In this document: one piece after another, positions 30,574 through 37,694 of the stretch
Layout: each line of letters begins with the position of its first letter
How positions within the stretch are numbered: position 1 is the first letter of the stretch
Origin: a virus
DNA length: 64,000 nt
IMG/VR virus record: IMGVR_UViG_3300050821_024094
Coordinates: 1-64,000 of that record
Strand: one strand, 5' to 3'
Notes under the pieces: generated by a model
The model's input: the letters and a program-made list of their open reading frames with translations, nothing else
The model's database searches: none
What the model was told of the DNA's origin: nothing
Translations under genes and position numbers: made by a program

Positions 30574-30963
30574 TTACTGCGCGGGGGCTGCAGGAGCCGC
30601 CGGAGCATCTGCGACCGGCGCGGCCGGAGCGTCGGCGACAGGAGCAGCCGGAGCCGCCGGAGCGTCGGCCGCAGGAACCGCAGGCGCGGCCGGAGCAGCG
30701 TCTTGCGCGGGAGCCGCAGGCACCGGAGCAGCCGGAGCTGCCGGGGCCGGAGCCGGGGTCACGGCGGCGGTGATCGCGTCGTTGGTGGCCTGCATCTTCG
30801 CGACGATCGCGGAGATCGCTGCGCTGTCATCCGCCGGGACGGTCGCGAGTTGCGCGACGAGCGTGTTGTGATCCGCAACGAGCGCGGAAACTTTGTCCAT
30901 CAGCGCCTTCACGGCGACTTCGTTGGCTGCCTCGACGGCAGCGAGAGTGTCGAGGGCGGTCAT
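30574..30963 (-). CDS. Ala/Pro-rich head-region protein
   Basis: A 129-residue protein with a helical first half (about 1-68) and a low-complexity APAAP/VADAPAAP repeat tail. The start at 30961-30963 is chosen because GGGAG is 8 nt upstream and because a terminator at 31136-31168 separates longer alternatives from the portal. Pro/Ala tails of this kind occur on head fibres and decoration proteins; its neighbour is the tRNA. Function unknown. Confidence 0.55.
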   Translation of the reverse strand: MTALDTLAAVEAANEVAVKALMDKVSALVADHNTLVAQLATVPADDSAAISAIVAKMQATNDAITAAVTPAPAPAAPAAPVPAAPAQDAAPAAPAVPAADAPAAPAAPVADAPAAPVADAPAAPAAPAQ

Positions 30964-31135
30964 GATGTTGATGTCTCCCTTGGTGAGTTGTTCGAGATAG
31001 ATCAAGCAGACGCTCACCTTGCGGGCGAGCTCAGCGAGGGACTCCTGGATGGAGGTCTGCTCCGGACTCATGCGTTGGCTGCGAAACATATCGAGCGCTC
31101 CCCAGAACATGAGTGGATGGTCGAATGCCGAAACG

Positions 31136-31168
31136 AAAAACCCCGCCAGCGCGGGTGCGCGGGCGGGG
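31136..31168 (-). terminator. intrinsic terminator after portal
   Basis: Stem CCCCGCC / GGCGGGG (minus-strand reading, with a GC-rich loop) followed by TTTTTCG, about 70 bp after the portal stop codon. Confidence 0.75.
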
Positions 31169-31236
31169 TTGAACAGATTCGTTCGATGTTGATCCGAAAG
31201 TTGCACGGTCAGCGAGGCTAGTCAAGGCACTTCGTT

Positions 31237-32895
31237 TTACGCCGCACCGATCTGGTCTTGCAGACCTTGATTGTCGTCTTTCGCGAGCAGAATTTTCTTG
31301 CCGGTGTTGCCGGTGTCGCCGACTTTCGGATCTTTTGGAGCACCGGGACCACCACCGGCCGCCGCAGTCGCAGCCGCGAGCGCCGCTGCTTGCTTGTTGT
31401 CCTCCTCCAATTGCTTGGCGAGGCGTTGCTCTTCGACCTCGGGATCGAACTGCGGTCCGAGGAAACCACGACGCGCCCACTCATCCCACAGCGTCTCGCG
31501 CGAGATGACACGGCTGTCGTGGGCTTCCATGAGCTCGGTGTTCTCGTTGGTCTCGCGCAGCTCCACACCGAAGTCGGTGTGGATGTAGACCTCGGGCTCG
31601 GCCTGAATGTTGAGCCACATGGCGGTGAAGACGAACAATTCCTCGAGCACGTCCTTTTCGTCGGACGCCCAGGCTTCGGCTGCGGCGTGAGCCTTGGCGG
31701 CATTGACGGCCTCTGCCGTTGCGGTGATGTGCCCGCCACCGCGCACGATCGGCGCCATGCCGAGCTTTGCCATTTGCTCCTCGATCTTGTCGACCTGGGC
31801 TTGCAGCTTCTCGATGGATTGACCGGCAGGCTCGATGAAGGTCCAGCTCGGGATCGACGACGTGAGGCCCGGTTGAGGAGGTGCAAAGCACACGAGGCCC
31901 GGTCCGATTCGAAGCTGCATCGGTTGTCCGGTGGCCGGGTCGATCGGCGGCGAGATGCCGTTGCCCGATAGCATTGGGAAGGCCGCCTGCAGGAGGATGT
32001 GCTTGAGGTTCGAGCTCTGCTGATAGTGCTCGATTTGCAAGTAGGCCAAGTCGGTCATCGGAGAGACGCAGGCGTTCGTCCACCACTCGCGCTCGCCCGG
32101 CTTGAACAAGCGGAACGGGAGTTCTGGCAGCGTGATGAAGCCCCCACCGACGAGCGCCCAGCCGGTGCCACCGACCTCCCAGAGCTGCCAGGTGCGATTG
32201 ACACCATCGTCATCGAGCACGCGCACGCGGCGCACCGGGATCTCTGAAAAGCCAACGCGCTTGACGATGTCCTCGCGCAGACGGACGTGCTTGACGTACT
32301 TCCGCCCTGCCCGCATCTCCGTGTAGAGCGCGATGATGTCCTCTGCCCGATACATGGACCAGTAGGGGCGAGCGCCCAGGCGCCGCTCATCAGCGAGCGT
32401 CGAACCGGGATTGACGTTTGGGTAATCGACGAGCAGCCCGACGACGCCGAAGGCGACGCCCTCCTTGAAGATGTCACGGGCGAACTTGTGCAGCGAGACG
32501 CCATGGCCGTCCACATCCTCCGCGATCTCGCGGATTTGCGGCGAGATGTCGTCACCCTGGAGCGCGACCTCTTTCGAGAACGGCTTCGAGGTGATGCTGT
32601 TGACGGAGTCCTTGAAGTGATTGACGAAGGGCGCGTACTTGTTGCGAGCCGTGTATTCGGTGTCGCTCTCCTCCGTGAACCGCGGAAGATAGAGCTCGCC
32701 GGCCGCACGAATACGACGCGCTCCGCCGAGGATGTCGCGGATCAGACTCCATTCGGGGAGAGCCGCCACATAGGCGAGCGACGGGACCGAGGGATCGCCG
32801 CCCTGTTCGATGAGCGATTGCGCGGGGAGCGGCGTGTCGCTCGTGAGCGGAGACCGGAAAGGGTCCGCCTTCTTCTTGCTGGTTGGTCGTTTCAT
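31237..32895 (-). CDS. portal protein (DUF4055)
   Basis: A 552-residue portal protein of the DUF4055 family. Typical features are FVNHFKDSVNSITSKPF (89-105), a VGLLVDYPN motif near 152, the MYRAEDIIALY segment near 181 and the TDLAYLQIEHYQQSSNLKHI helix around 285. The C-terminal 60 residues are acidic and alanine/glycine-rich. Twelve portal subunits form the ring through which DNA is packaged. It lies downstream of the terminase in the same direction, with an unusual 5 kb of small and accessory genes between. Confidence 0.88.
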   Translation of the reverse strand: MKRPTSKKKADPFRSPLTSDTPLPAQSLIEQGGDPSVPSLAYVAALPEWSLIRDILGGARRIRAAGELYLPRFTEESDTEYTARNKYAPFVNHFKDSVNSITSKPFSKEVALQGDDISPQIREIAEDVDGHGVSLHKFARDIFKEGVAFGVVGLLVDYPNVNPGSTLADERRLGARPYWSMYRAEDIIALYTEMRAGRKYVKHVRLREDIVKRVGFSEIPVRRVRVLDDDGVNRTWQLWEVGGTGWALVGGGFITLPELPFRLFKPGEREWWTNACVSPMTDLAYLQIEHYQQSSNLKHILLQAAFPMLSGNGISPPIDPATGQPMQLRIGPGLVCFAPPQPGLTSSIPSWTFIEPAGQSIEKLQAQVDKIEEQMAKLGMAPIVRGGGHITATAEAVNAAKAHAAAEAWASDEKDVLEELFVFTAMWLNIQAEPEVYIHTDFGVELRETNENTELMEAHDSRVISRETLWDEWARRGFLGPQFDPEVEEQRLAKQLEEDNKQAAALAAATAAAGGGPGAPKDPKVGDTGNTGKKILLAKDDNQGLQDQIGAA

Positions 32896-32940
32896 TGGGT
32901 GCCTATCTTGGAGCGGGATGGTTGTTCTTGTTTGTTCGGT

Positions 32941-33003
32941 TGCGAGGTACGGGAGTGAGTTATGCGAGGTAGGCGGGTGAGTTATTGGTCACGTTATTGG
33001 TCA
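32941..33003. repeat. iteron-like direct repeats
   Basis: Two tandem 22-bp copies of TGCGAGGTA-N6-GTGAGTTA (32941-32962 and 32963-32984; three mismatches) run into two copies of GTTATTGGTCA (32981-32991 and 32993-33003) with 12-bp period. The spacing is that of iterons or of an array of protein-binding sites. Confidence 0.7.
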
Positions 33004-33088
33004 TTCGCTGTTGACTCACTTGCGGTATCGCCAAAAACCGCGCACGAGAACGGCAATGCTCTCAATGGGTTGTCTGGTAGAAATCCTC

Positions 33089-33110
33089 TCATGGCAGAAG
33101 TCTGCCATGA
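33089..33110. promoter_or_regulatory. 22-bp perfect palindrome
   Basis: TCATGGCAGA-AG-TCTGCCATGA. It could be an operator or a short hairpin. It has no T-tract on either side. Confidence 0.5.
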
Positions 33111-33287
33111 CAAAGTTTGCGAAATTCAGAGGTAGAATCACAATTTTCGAGGCTTGTTAGTCTGCAAGTGCAGGCGCTTGGCCAAATTGTGGCGAAAGTT
33201 CTCCCCGCGCGTGTCTTGCATTCTTGGTTATGCTGACCCCCCATACCCCCTGCCCTTGGGTTCCTGATTCTTAAAGGAAGGAAACCC

Positions 33288-33434
33288 ATGGGCGCCCCAC
33301 CGGAAAAATTAGAGATCAACATCTGCGTTCGCGCAGAAGGACGGACCGCGAGTAGAGCCGCGGCCGTCATCGCCGCGTCGATCGCAATACTTGCCGCCGG
33401 CCTGATCCTTTGGTCAGTCGTGAAGCATCTTTAG
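33288..33434 (+). CDS. 48-residue membrane protein (moron)
   Basis: ORF starting MGAPPEKLEINICVRAEGR with a very strong AAGGAAGG Shine-Dalgarno sequence. Residues 24-44 form a hydrophobic segment (AAAVIAASIAILAAGLILW). An N-out or N-in single-pass topology cannot be decided. It starts a rightward accessory group inside the late region. Confidence 0.6.
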   Translation: MGAPPEKLEINICVRAEGRTASRAAAVIAASIAILAAGLILWSVVKHL

Positions 33435-33487
33435 ACTGCGGCGACGTGTCCCCCGTAAAAATCCCAATAGCGAGAAAAGCGCGACCA

Positions 33488-33529
33488 TATCTTGGGCGTT
33501 GCGCCGCGAGGCGATAACAACCCAAGATA
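33488..33529 (+). promoter_or_regulatory. structured leader (inverted repeat TATCTTGGG / CCCAAGATA)
   Basis: A 9-bp inverted repeat encloses a GC-rich inner stem (GCG..CGC) and ends 3 nt before the AAGGAG ribosome-binding site of the ORF at 33548. Confidence 0.45.
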
Positions 33530-33547
33530 ACAAGGAGTTTAATCGCC

Positions 33548-33763
33548 ATGATCGACTGGCGCATTACGGTTCGCAGATGTCTCAATCGCATGAACGCATG
33601 GTGCGTTTACAAGGAGCGAGGAACCAACGGCACAGCAATGGCCACACGCAAAGAGCTCTCGCACCACAGGTCATTCGAGATCGCGCAAAGGCGCGCGACA
33701 TATCTGAGGGCCTTACCGCACTGGGTGTGGGAACAACTGCACTCGGTTGGGAGCCGGGACTAA
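33548..33763 (+). CDS. hypothetical small protein
   Basis: A 71-residue basic ORF starting MIDWRITVRRCLNRM, with AAGGAG 10 nt upstream and a structured leader before it. The composition is arginine/tryptophan-rich and no family is recognised. It is included because of the good ribosome-binding site and the absence of a competing gene. Confidence 0.4.
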   Translation: MIDWRITVRRCLNRMNAWCVYKERGTNGTAMATRKELSHHRSFEIAQRRATYLRALPHWVWEQLHSVGSRD

Positions 33764-33852
33764 CCGGGGATAGACTTAGAGAACGTGAACCTGAGCTAAC
33801 CGCAGGTGGCCGGCGTGCTAGACTTCCCGCGTTAGAGCACGGGGTGATTTCG

Positions 33853-34251
33853 ATGAGGACAAAGTATCTGCTTGGCGCCGCCGGGCTACTCGGCGTAGCC
33901 AGCATGCCGATTCCCGTCAGTGCGCAGGGCGCCGAGCCGAAGTTCGAAACCGTCCAGGACCTTTATCGGATGTGCACGGGCGGTGGTTTTGAGCGCTTTG
34001 GTTGCCTCGGCTTTATTAGCGGAGCGAATGGCGAGATGTCCTTATTCGGCGCGCTCGCCGATTCCCTTCGCGACCCGAGGGACCGTGTGCTGGTGAAGGA
34101 GCAGTCAGTGTGCGGCAATGGCACCAACGGAGCGGCGGTTCAGGCTTTCAAAAAACTGGGCAGAAAAACACCCGGAGATGTGGAGCAAGCGACCTCTGAC
34201 GGGCATCATCCTTGCCTTGCGCGAAACGTGGCCGTGCAAGTGACCGTTTAG
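33853..34251 (+). CDS. Rap1a/Tai-like exported immunity-type protein
   Basis: A 132-residue exported protein read from the ATG at 33853. A signal peptide ends near PVSAQG. The mature part has LYRMCTGGGF, CLGFISGANGEM, a later QSVCGNGTNGAAVQAFKK and a final HHPCLAR; this order of cysteines with a CxGFISG-type segment resembles Rap1a/Tai immunity proteins that neutralise T6SS amidase effectors in the periplasm. The match is partial, so the function is uncertain. It faces the ClpP-like gene, and the two ends overlap by four bases. Confidence 0.5.
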   Translation: MRTKYLLGAAGLLGVASMPIPVSAQGAEPKFETVQDLYRMCTGGGFERFGCLGFISGANGEMSLFGALADSLRDPRDRVLVKEQSVCGNGTNGAAVQAFKKLGRKTPGDVEQATSDGHHPCLARNVAVQVTV

Positions 34252-35309
34252 TGGGCGTTGGGCTTCACACATACTGACAAAAGCCCAGGCAACTTTGCCG
34301 CGCCCTCGCTCATTGGCAAGTCTTCAAATCCCGCGAATACCGGGGCGCTCCGCGTCCCCTGAAGAGCCAGACCAACGTTCTTGGCAGTCGCAATGCGAGT
34401 CATAAGATTTCCATCGACGCCATACATCGCATTAACCCACCCGTTGATTATCTTCCTCTCGATCCTGTAGTTTTCAATCGGAATGTACTGCCCGTCGACG
34501 ACCAAAGAGTCTGCGCTCATCCTCATAATCACATCTCCTTGTACTCCCGCATCAAAAATAAAATGCAGAAATGGCTTTCCATCAGATGGGCAAACAATAA
34601 GAAGCTTATTGATTCCGTTGACAGTCTCTCGTTGGCCTTTGAGATAAATTCCGCCCTCAAAGCTCTCAATCGTCCAAGCAACCGACCCGCGTCCGTTGTT
34701 GATCACTCCTAATCGAAGAAGCTCCGGTTCAGCCAAGGTGACAGCCCGATCTCTGCCAGCGCGAGTAGCAATGGAGAACAACTCGGTCGAAACGCCCATC
34801 TCCTTGATGTAAGCCACGACGGCGGCAGACAAGACCTGTGTGAGGTCGCTTTCATTCGGCATCGGCTTGTCGAAGAAAAACCTATGCACGCCGTATACAG
34901 AACCGTTTCCGAGGTATCGATATCTGCCTCCGAGAAAAGCGAGCGCACAGGCGCTAACACAAAATCCCGGCTGCACCTTCTCGCGTTTTTGGCCAACTTG
35001 TATGGTTAGATTGTGCTTCCGGATTGTCCGGCCCAACTCGATACCTCCCAATAAATTGCCCCCCGGTGAATCGATAACCATTAAGCTTCCGTCTATGATC
35101 TTTCGCGCCTGAATTAGGGCGTCGAGCCGCTTGCCCGCGTCGGCATCAATTTCACCGGATGCGTAAATTTGCCATCTGAAATCACCCATGAGCGCCGAAA
35201 CGGCTTCATTAGGGGGCTCGACGGCGAATTGCATCGTCTCTGCGTTCGCAGAGTTACAAAGCAATACCGTAACTACTATTGCCGCGAGTGGTCCCCATTG
35301 CCTTGTCAT
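34248..35309 (-). CDS. periplasmic ClpP/crotonase-like protein (COG3904 type)
   Basis: A 353-residue exported protein; the start at 35307-35309 is chosen for the GGGGG upstream. After a signal peptide (MTRQWGPLAAIVVTVLLC...) the IDSPGGN oxyanion-type loop (80-86), the CVSAC motif with probable nucleophile S119, and the YGVHRF histidine (H142) form a ClpP-like arrangement. The family occurs in rhizobial genomes and phage accessory regions without known substrate. The last 130 residues form an additional beta-rich domain. The AT-richer composition and gene order mark it as cargo. Confidence 0.65.
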   Translation of the reverse strand: MTRQWGPLAAIVVTVLLCNSANAETMQFAVEPPNEAVSALMGDFRWQIYASGEIDADAGKRLDALIQARKIIDGSLMVIDSPGGNLLGGIELGRTIRKHNLTIQVGQKREKVQPGFCVSACALAFLGGRYRYLGNGSVYGVHRFFFDKPMPNESDLTQVLSAAVVAYIKEMGVSTELFSIATRAGRDRAVTLAEPELLRLGVINNGRGSVAWTIESFEGGIYLKGQRETVNGINKLLIVCPSDGKPFLHFIFDAGVQGDVIMRMSADSLVVDGQYIPIENYRIERKIINGWVNAMYGVDGNLMTRIATAKNVGLALQGTRSAPVFAGFEDLPMSEGAAKLPGLLSVCVKPNAH

Positions 35310-35404
35310 TGGCGCGCCCCCGATCAATGCATCCCGCCACCATGACTCCAGGTCGGCTCAACTGCAACGACGCATCCGGCCGGTCCACACTTCGAGATGT
35401 TTCC

Positions 35405-35647
35405 TCAAATCTCGCCCGGCTCCTCGGGTCGCACGAGACGCGCGAGTATGAAGGCAACAAAGGATACGGCGCCGAAAAAGAGAGCCCCGGTCAAGGCGAG
35501 CATGATGACAATCATCAACCCCTCGCCCACATAATCGCGTGAGATAACTCTGTAGACCAAACTGGCAGCGAACACCGCCGTGCACACAGTGGCGATGCTC
35601 CGCATACCTCTCATCAAGCGCGTTAAGATCAGGCGGATAAAGCGCAC
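35405..35647 (-). CDS. two-pass membrane protein
   Basis: An 80-residue protein with a basic N-terminus (MRFIRLILTRLMRGMR) and two hydrophobic segments, about 17-32 and 44-70, ending with acidic residues. No family is recognised. It lies upstream of the ClpP-like gene in the same direction and might work with it. Confidence 0.5.
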   Translation of the reverse strand: MRFIRLILTRLMRGMRSIATVCTAVFAASLVYRVISRDYVGEGLMIVIMLALTGALFFGAVSFVAFILARLVRPEEPGEI

Positions 35648-35722
35648 CCCGTCACCTCCAAATACGGCTCAGACGAGCCTATCGTGACCGCCAGAGACGT
35701 CACTGATGGGAGATACGAGCCC

Positions 35723-36007
35723 ATGACCTTGTTGGATGACACCAAAGTCGTAGCCGAGGAGATCCTCGCGCCTGTCCCAGAGATAGCGAAGGACGCTTTC
35801 CAGGCCGAACTCGATTTCCTCGAGTGGAGGGCCGACAACGAGCCCGCACACTGCGAGGAGTTCATGGCGATGTTGGCGGATTACGTGCGGCGCGCGAAGC
35901 CTCTCGTTGATACTTACGCTCGGATCGCTCGCCAGCATCCGCCACTTATGGGGCGGTTCGTGGCAATCGTTGAGCCGATCCGACGAGAGACGTTCGGCAC
36001 CGAGTAG
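35723..36007 (+). CDS. hypothetical helical protein
   Basis: A 94-residue acidic, all-helical protein read from the ATG at 35723 with GGGAG 10 nt upstream. It has an EILAPVPEIAKDAFQAELDF segment followed by two predicted helices. The rightward orientation opposes the adjacent late genes, so it is another accessory gene. Function unknown. Confidence 0.5.
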   Translation: MTLLDDTKVVAEEILAPVPEIAKDAFQAELDFLEWRADNEPAHCEEFMAMLADYVRRAKPLVDTYARIARQHPPLMGRFVAIVEPIRRETFGTE

Positions 36008-36018
36008 CTAGTCGCGCA

Positions 36019-36231
36019 TCAGCCGTTACTTTCTGGTGCCTCCGCGTGCAGGAGCGGATCAGTCGCCCAGAGCATCGAGTTGCCCTTGGCAGTGCCGTCC
36101 AGCTCGCGCGGAAGGATGAGGATTTGGGTTGTGTCGATGTCGGCGTGCTCTGGATCGAGGGCGCCGAGTAGCTGTGCCGTCTTGCGAGAGCAGATGATGA
36201 AGACCGGCGTGTAACCGTCACGGTCCGTCAT
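36019..36231 (-). CDS. hypothetical protein
   Basis: A 70-residue protein with a compact alpha/beta pattern (TPVFIICSRKTAQLLGALD, then DTTQILILPRELDG). It overlaps the next gene upstream by 14 bp. No family recognised. It belongs to a run of four overlapping small genes between terminase and accessory genes. Confidence 0.5.
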   Translation of the reverse strand: MTDRDGYTPVFIICSRKTAQLLGALDPEHADIDTTQILILPRELDGTAKGNSMLWATDPLLHAEAPESNG

Positions 36232-36418
36232 CGAGCGCCCTCACCGCTGCCCGGCCTGCGACTTCAGCGATGAGGATGGTGCGTGCGCGTTCGCGATAGT
36301 CGCGCCACCTTGCGCCGAAGCTGTCGCCCATGGTGAGAACGCGCTGATCCGGGTCGACGCCCTCCGCATCGCACATCGCACGCGCGACGATCTGGACTTG
36401 CCGGTCGGTGACCATCAT
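36218..36418 (-). CDS. hypothetical helical protein
   Basis: A 66-residue helical protein (MMVTDRQVQIVARAMCDAEG, later WRDYRERARTILIAEVAG) of the kind often encoded in phage genomes near DNA metabolism genes. The ATG overlaps the stop of the upstream gene by four bases. Function unknown. Confidence 0.55.
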   Translation of the reverse strand: MMVTDRQVQIVARAMCDAEGVDPDQRVLTMGDSFGARWRDYRERARTILIAEVAGRAAVRALDDGP

Positions 36419-36798
36419 GACGCCCTCCGCCGAGATCTGGCGACTGCAGGCGCCTTCGCACCTGCTTCGAGCTCTGCGATCCGCTTGAGCGCGTCAGCGA
36501 GGTTGAGCGCGAGCGTGTCGCGGTCGTTCTCGACCTCGGTGAGCACGGCATCGAACGCCCGAAACATGGCGAAGACCTCCGAACGGGAGGGGTATTGCAC
36601 CATGTCAAACGAGAGGCGCCGCGCGAGGTACAAGGCTTCGCGCGCGTTGTAGCTCGCCATCCGCGCGATGTGACGGCGTTGGATGGAGCCAAGGATGAAG
36701 CGGAGGATGAGGATCGCCACGCCGGTGGCGATGAGCACGATGACGATGGCCCTAAGCGCATCCATCGCGAAGCCGATCCAGGCCAGACGCACCATCAT
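36415..36798 (-). CDS. membrane-anchored coiled-coil protein
   Basis: A 127-residue protein with a hydrophobic segment at about 12-36 (DALRAIVIVLIATGVAILIL) followed by a basic linker and a long helix with heptad spacing (residues 70-112) and a basic tail. It could be a membrane-tethered structural or lysis-inhibition protein. It overlaps both neighbours by four bases (ATGA). Confidence 0.55.
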   Translation of the reverse strand: MMVRLAWIGFAMDALRAIVIVLIATGVAILILRFILGSIQRRHIARMASYNAREALYLARRLSFDMVQYPSRSEVFAMFRAFDAVLTEVENDRDTLALNLADALKRIAELEAGAKAPAVARSRRRAS

Positions 36799-37079
36799 GT
36801 CCGCGCCTTCTTCTGCTGGAGATTGAGGTAGACGCCCATGGCTTCGACGTCGCCCTCCTTCAAGACCTTCTGAAGCAGGCAGCCCAGCACGAAGTCGTTG
36901 ACCTCAGCTCGAATGATCTGCGCCTCCTTGCGGAGCGGCCCGTCGATGAGCGAGCGGAAGTCCTGGTAGGGCACGCCGAGCGTGCGGCAGGCCGTTGCGG
37001 CGATGCCCCAGGACTCGCGATAGACGTTGAGGATGCGGTCCTGGTCGATGAAGGTGTTGTTGGCGGGCGCGTCGGTCAT
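36795..37079 (-). CDS. helix-turn-helix-like phage protein
   Basis: A 94-residue helical protein. Residues 14-40 (RILNVYRESWGIAATACRTL and following) look like an HTH, and the end EGDVEAMGVYLNLQQKKART resembles the C-terminus of small terminase-associated proteins. It starts one base from the stop of the next upstream gene. Alternative roles as a second terminase-associated subunit or a transcription factor remain open. Confidence 0.5.
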   Translation of the reverse strand: MTDAPANNTFIDQDRILNVYRESWGIAATACRTLGVPYQDFRSLIDGPLRKEAQIIRAEVNDFVLGCLLQKVLKEGDVEAMGVYLNLQQKKART

Positions 37080-37351
37080 CAGAAGCCATCCCGGAAGGGA
37101 GCACCGTGGAGCTCCATGCAGTGGACGCCGAGAGCAGTGACCTTGCGGATTTCGTGGAGAGACGGTTCGACGCCGCCCGCCTTACACCACGCTGCCCGCG
37201 CCTTGGCGAGATACTCCTCCATGCAGACGATGAACTCGCCGGGCGACATGGCCTTTTCGTCGTGGCGTGCGGCGTTGCCCTTCCCCGCGTCCTGATACAG
37301 ACGCTCACTGTCGACGGCAGAGTAGACGCGAGTGCGTGAGGCTTGCGGCAT
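37079..37351 (-). CDS. conserved phage helical protein
   Basis: A 90-residue protein with the pattern MSPGEFIVCMEEYLAKARAA, then EIRKVTALGVHCMELHGAP, which is common in phage genomes near terminase or nucleotide-metabolism genes. Function is not established. It is preceded by a leader motif 14 nt from the start, so it probably begins a small operon. Confidence 0.6.
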   Translation of the reverse strand: MPQASRTRVYSAVDSERLYQDAGKGNAARHDEKAMSPGEFIVCMEEYLAKARAAWCKAGGVEPSLHEIRKVTALGVHCMELHGAPFRDGF

Positions 37352-37365
37352 TGAGAGGTCTCCGT

Positions 37366-37376
37366 GTGGTAGGGAA
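37366..37376 (-). promoter_or_regulatory. start-associated motif (TTCCCTACCAC)
   Basis: Exact copy of the leader motif, 14 nt before the ATG at 37351, with CACGGAGAC between. Confidence 0.65.
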
Positions 37377-37481
37377 GTGATTTGTTATGAGGGCACGCTT
37401 GCCACATGCGCGGGCGCACGCAAGATTAAATCGACGCGCGCGTCACGCTTTTCGAGTACTGTGACCGTTACAGGCAGAAAT

Positions 37482-37682
37482 TCACACCCCACGAAGCGCC
37501 GCGACGATCGCGTGCAGCGCATCAGGACTAATCAGGACGCGGCAGTAGGTCTTGTCGGAGTCCATCGACTGGAGCGACGACGCCTTGTCGAGCGCCGCCG
37601 CGAGCTTCAGGCGGTAGGCGGGAGTGTCATAGGCCGGGTCAATGGCCGCCGGTTCCTCGGTGAGGATGCTCGTCACGCTCAT
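37482..37682 (-). CDS. small hypothetical protein
   Basis: A 66-residue protein (MSVTSILTEEPAAIDPAYDT..., LISPDALHAIVAALRGV) with two predicted helices. It is encoded directly after the large terminase in the same direction. No family recognised. Confidence 0.5.
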   Translation of the reverse strand: MSVTSILTEEPAAIDPAYDTPAYRLKLAAALDKASSLQSMDSDKTYCRVLISPDALHAIVAALRGV

Positions 37683-37694
37683 GCTTGATCCTGT

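Larger units (their letters stand above)
32896..33287. other. 390-bp noncoding region with repeats and a palindrome
   Basis: No gene is seen. The region holds tandem 22-bp repeats and 12-bp-spaced repeats (32941-33003) and a 22-bp palindrome (33089-33110). It probably contains the divergent promoters for the portal (leftward) and the small membrane gene at 33288 (rightward). Confidence 0.5.
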
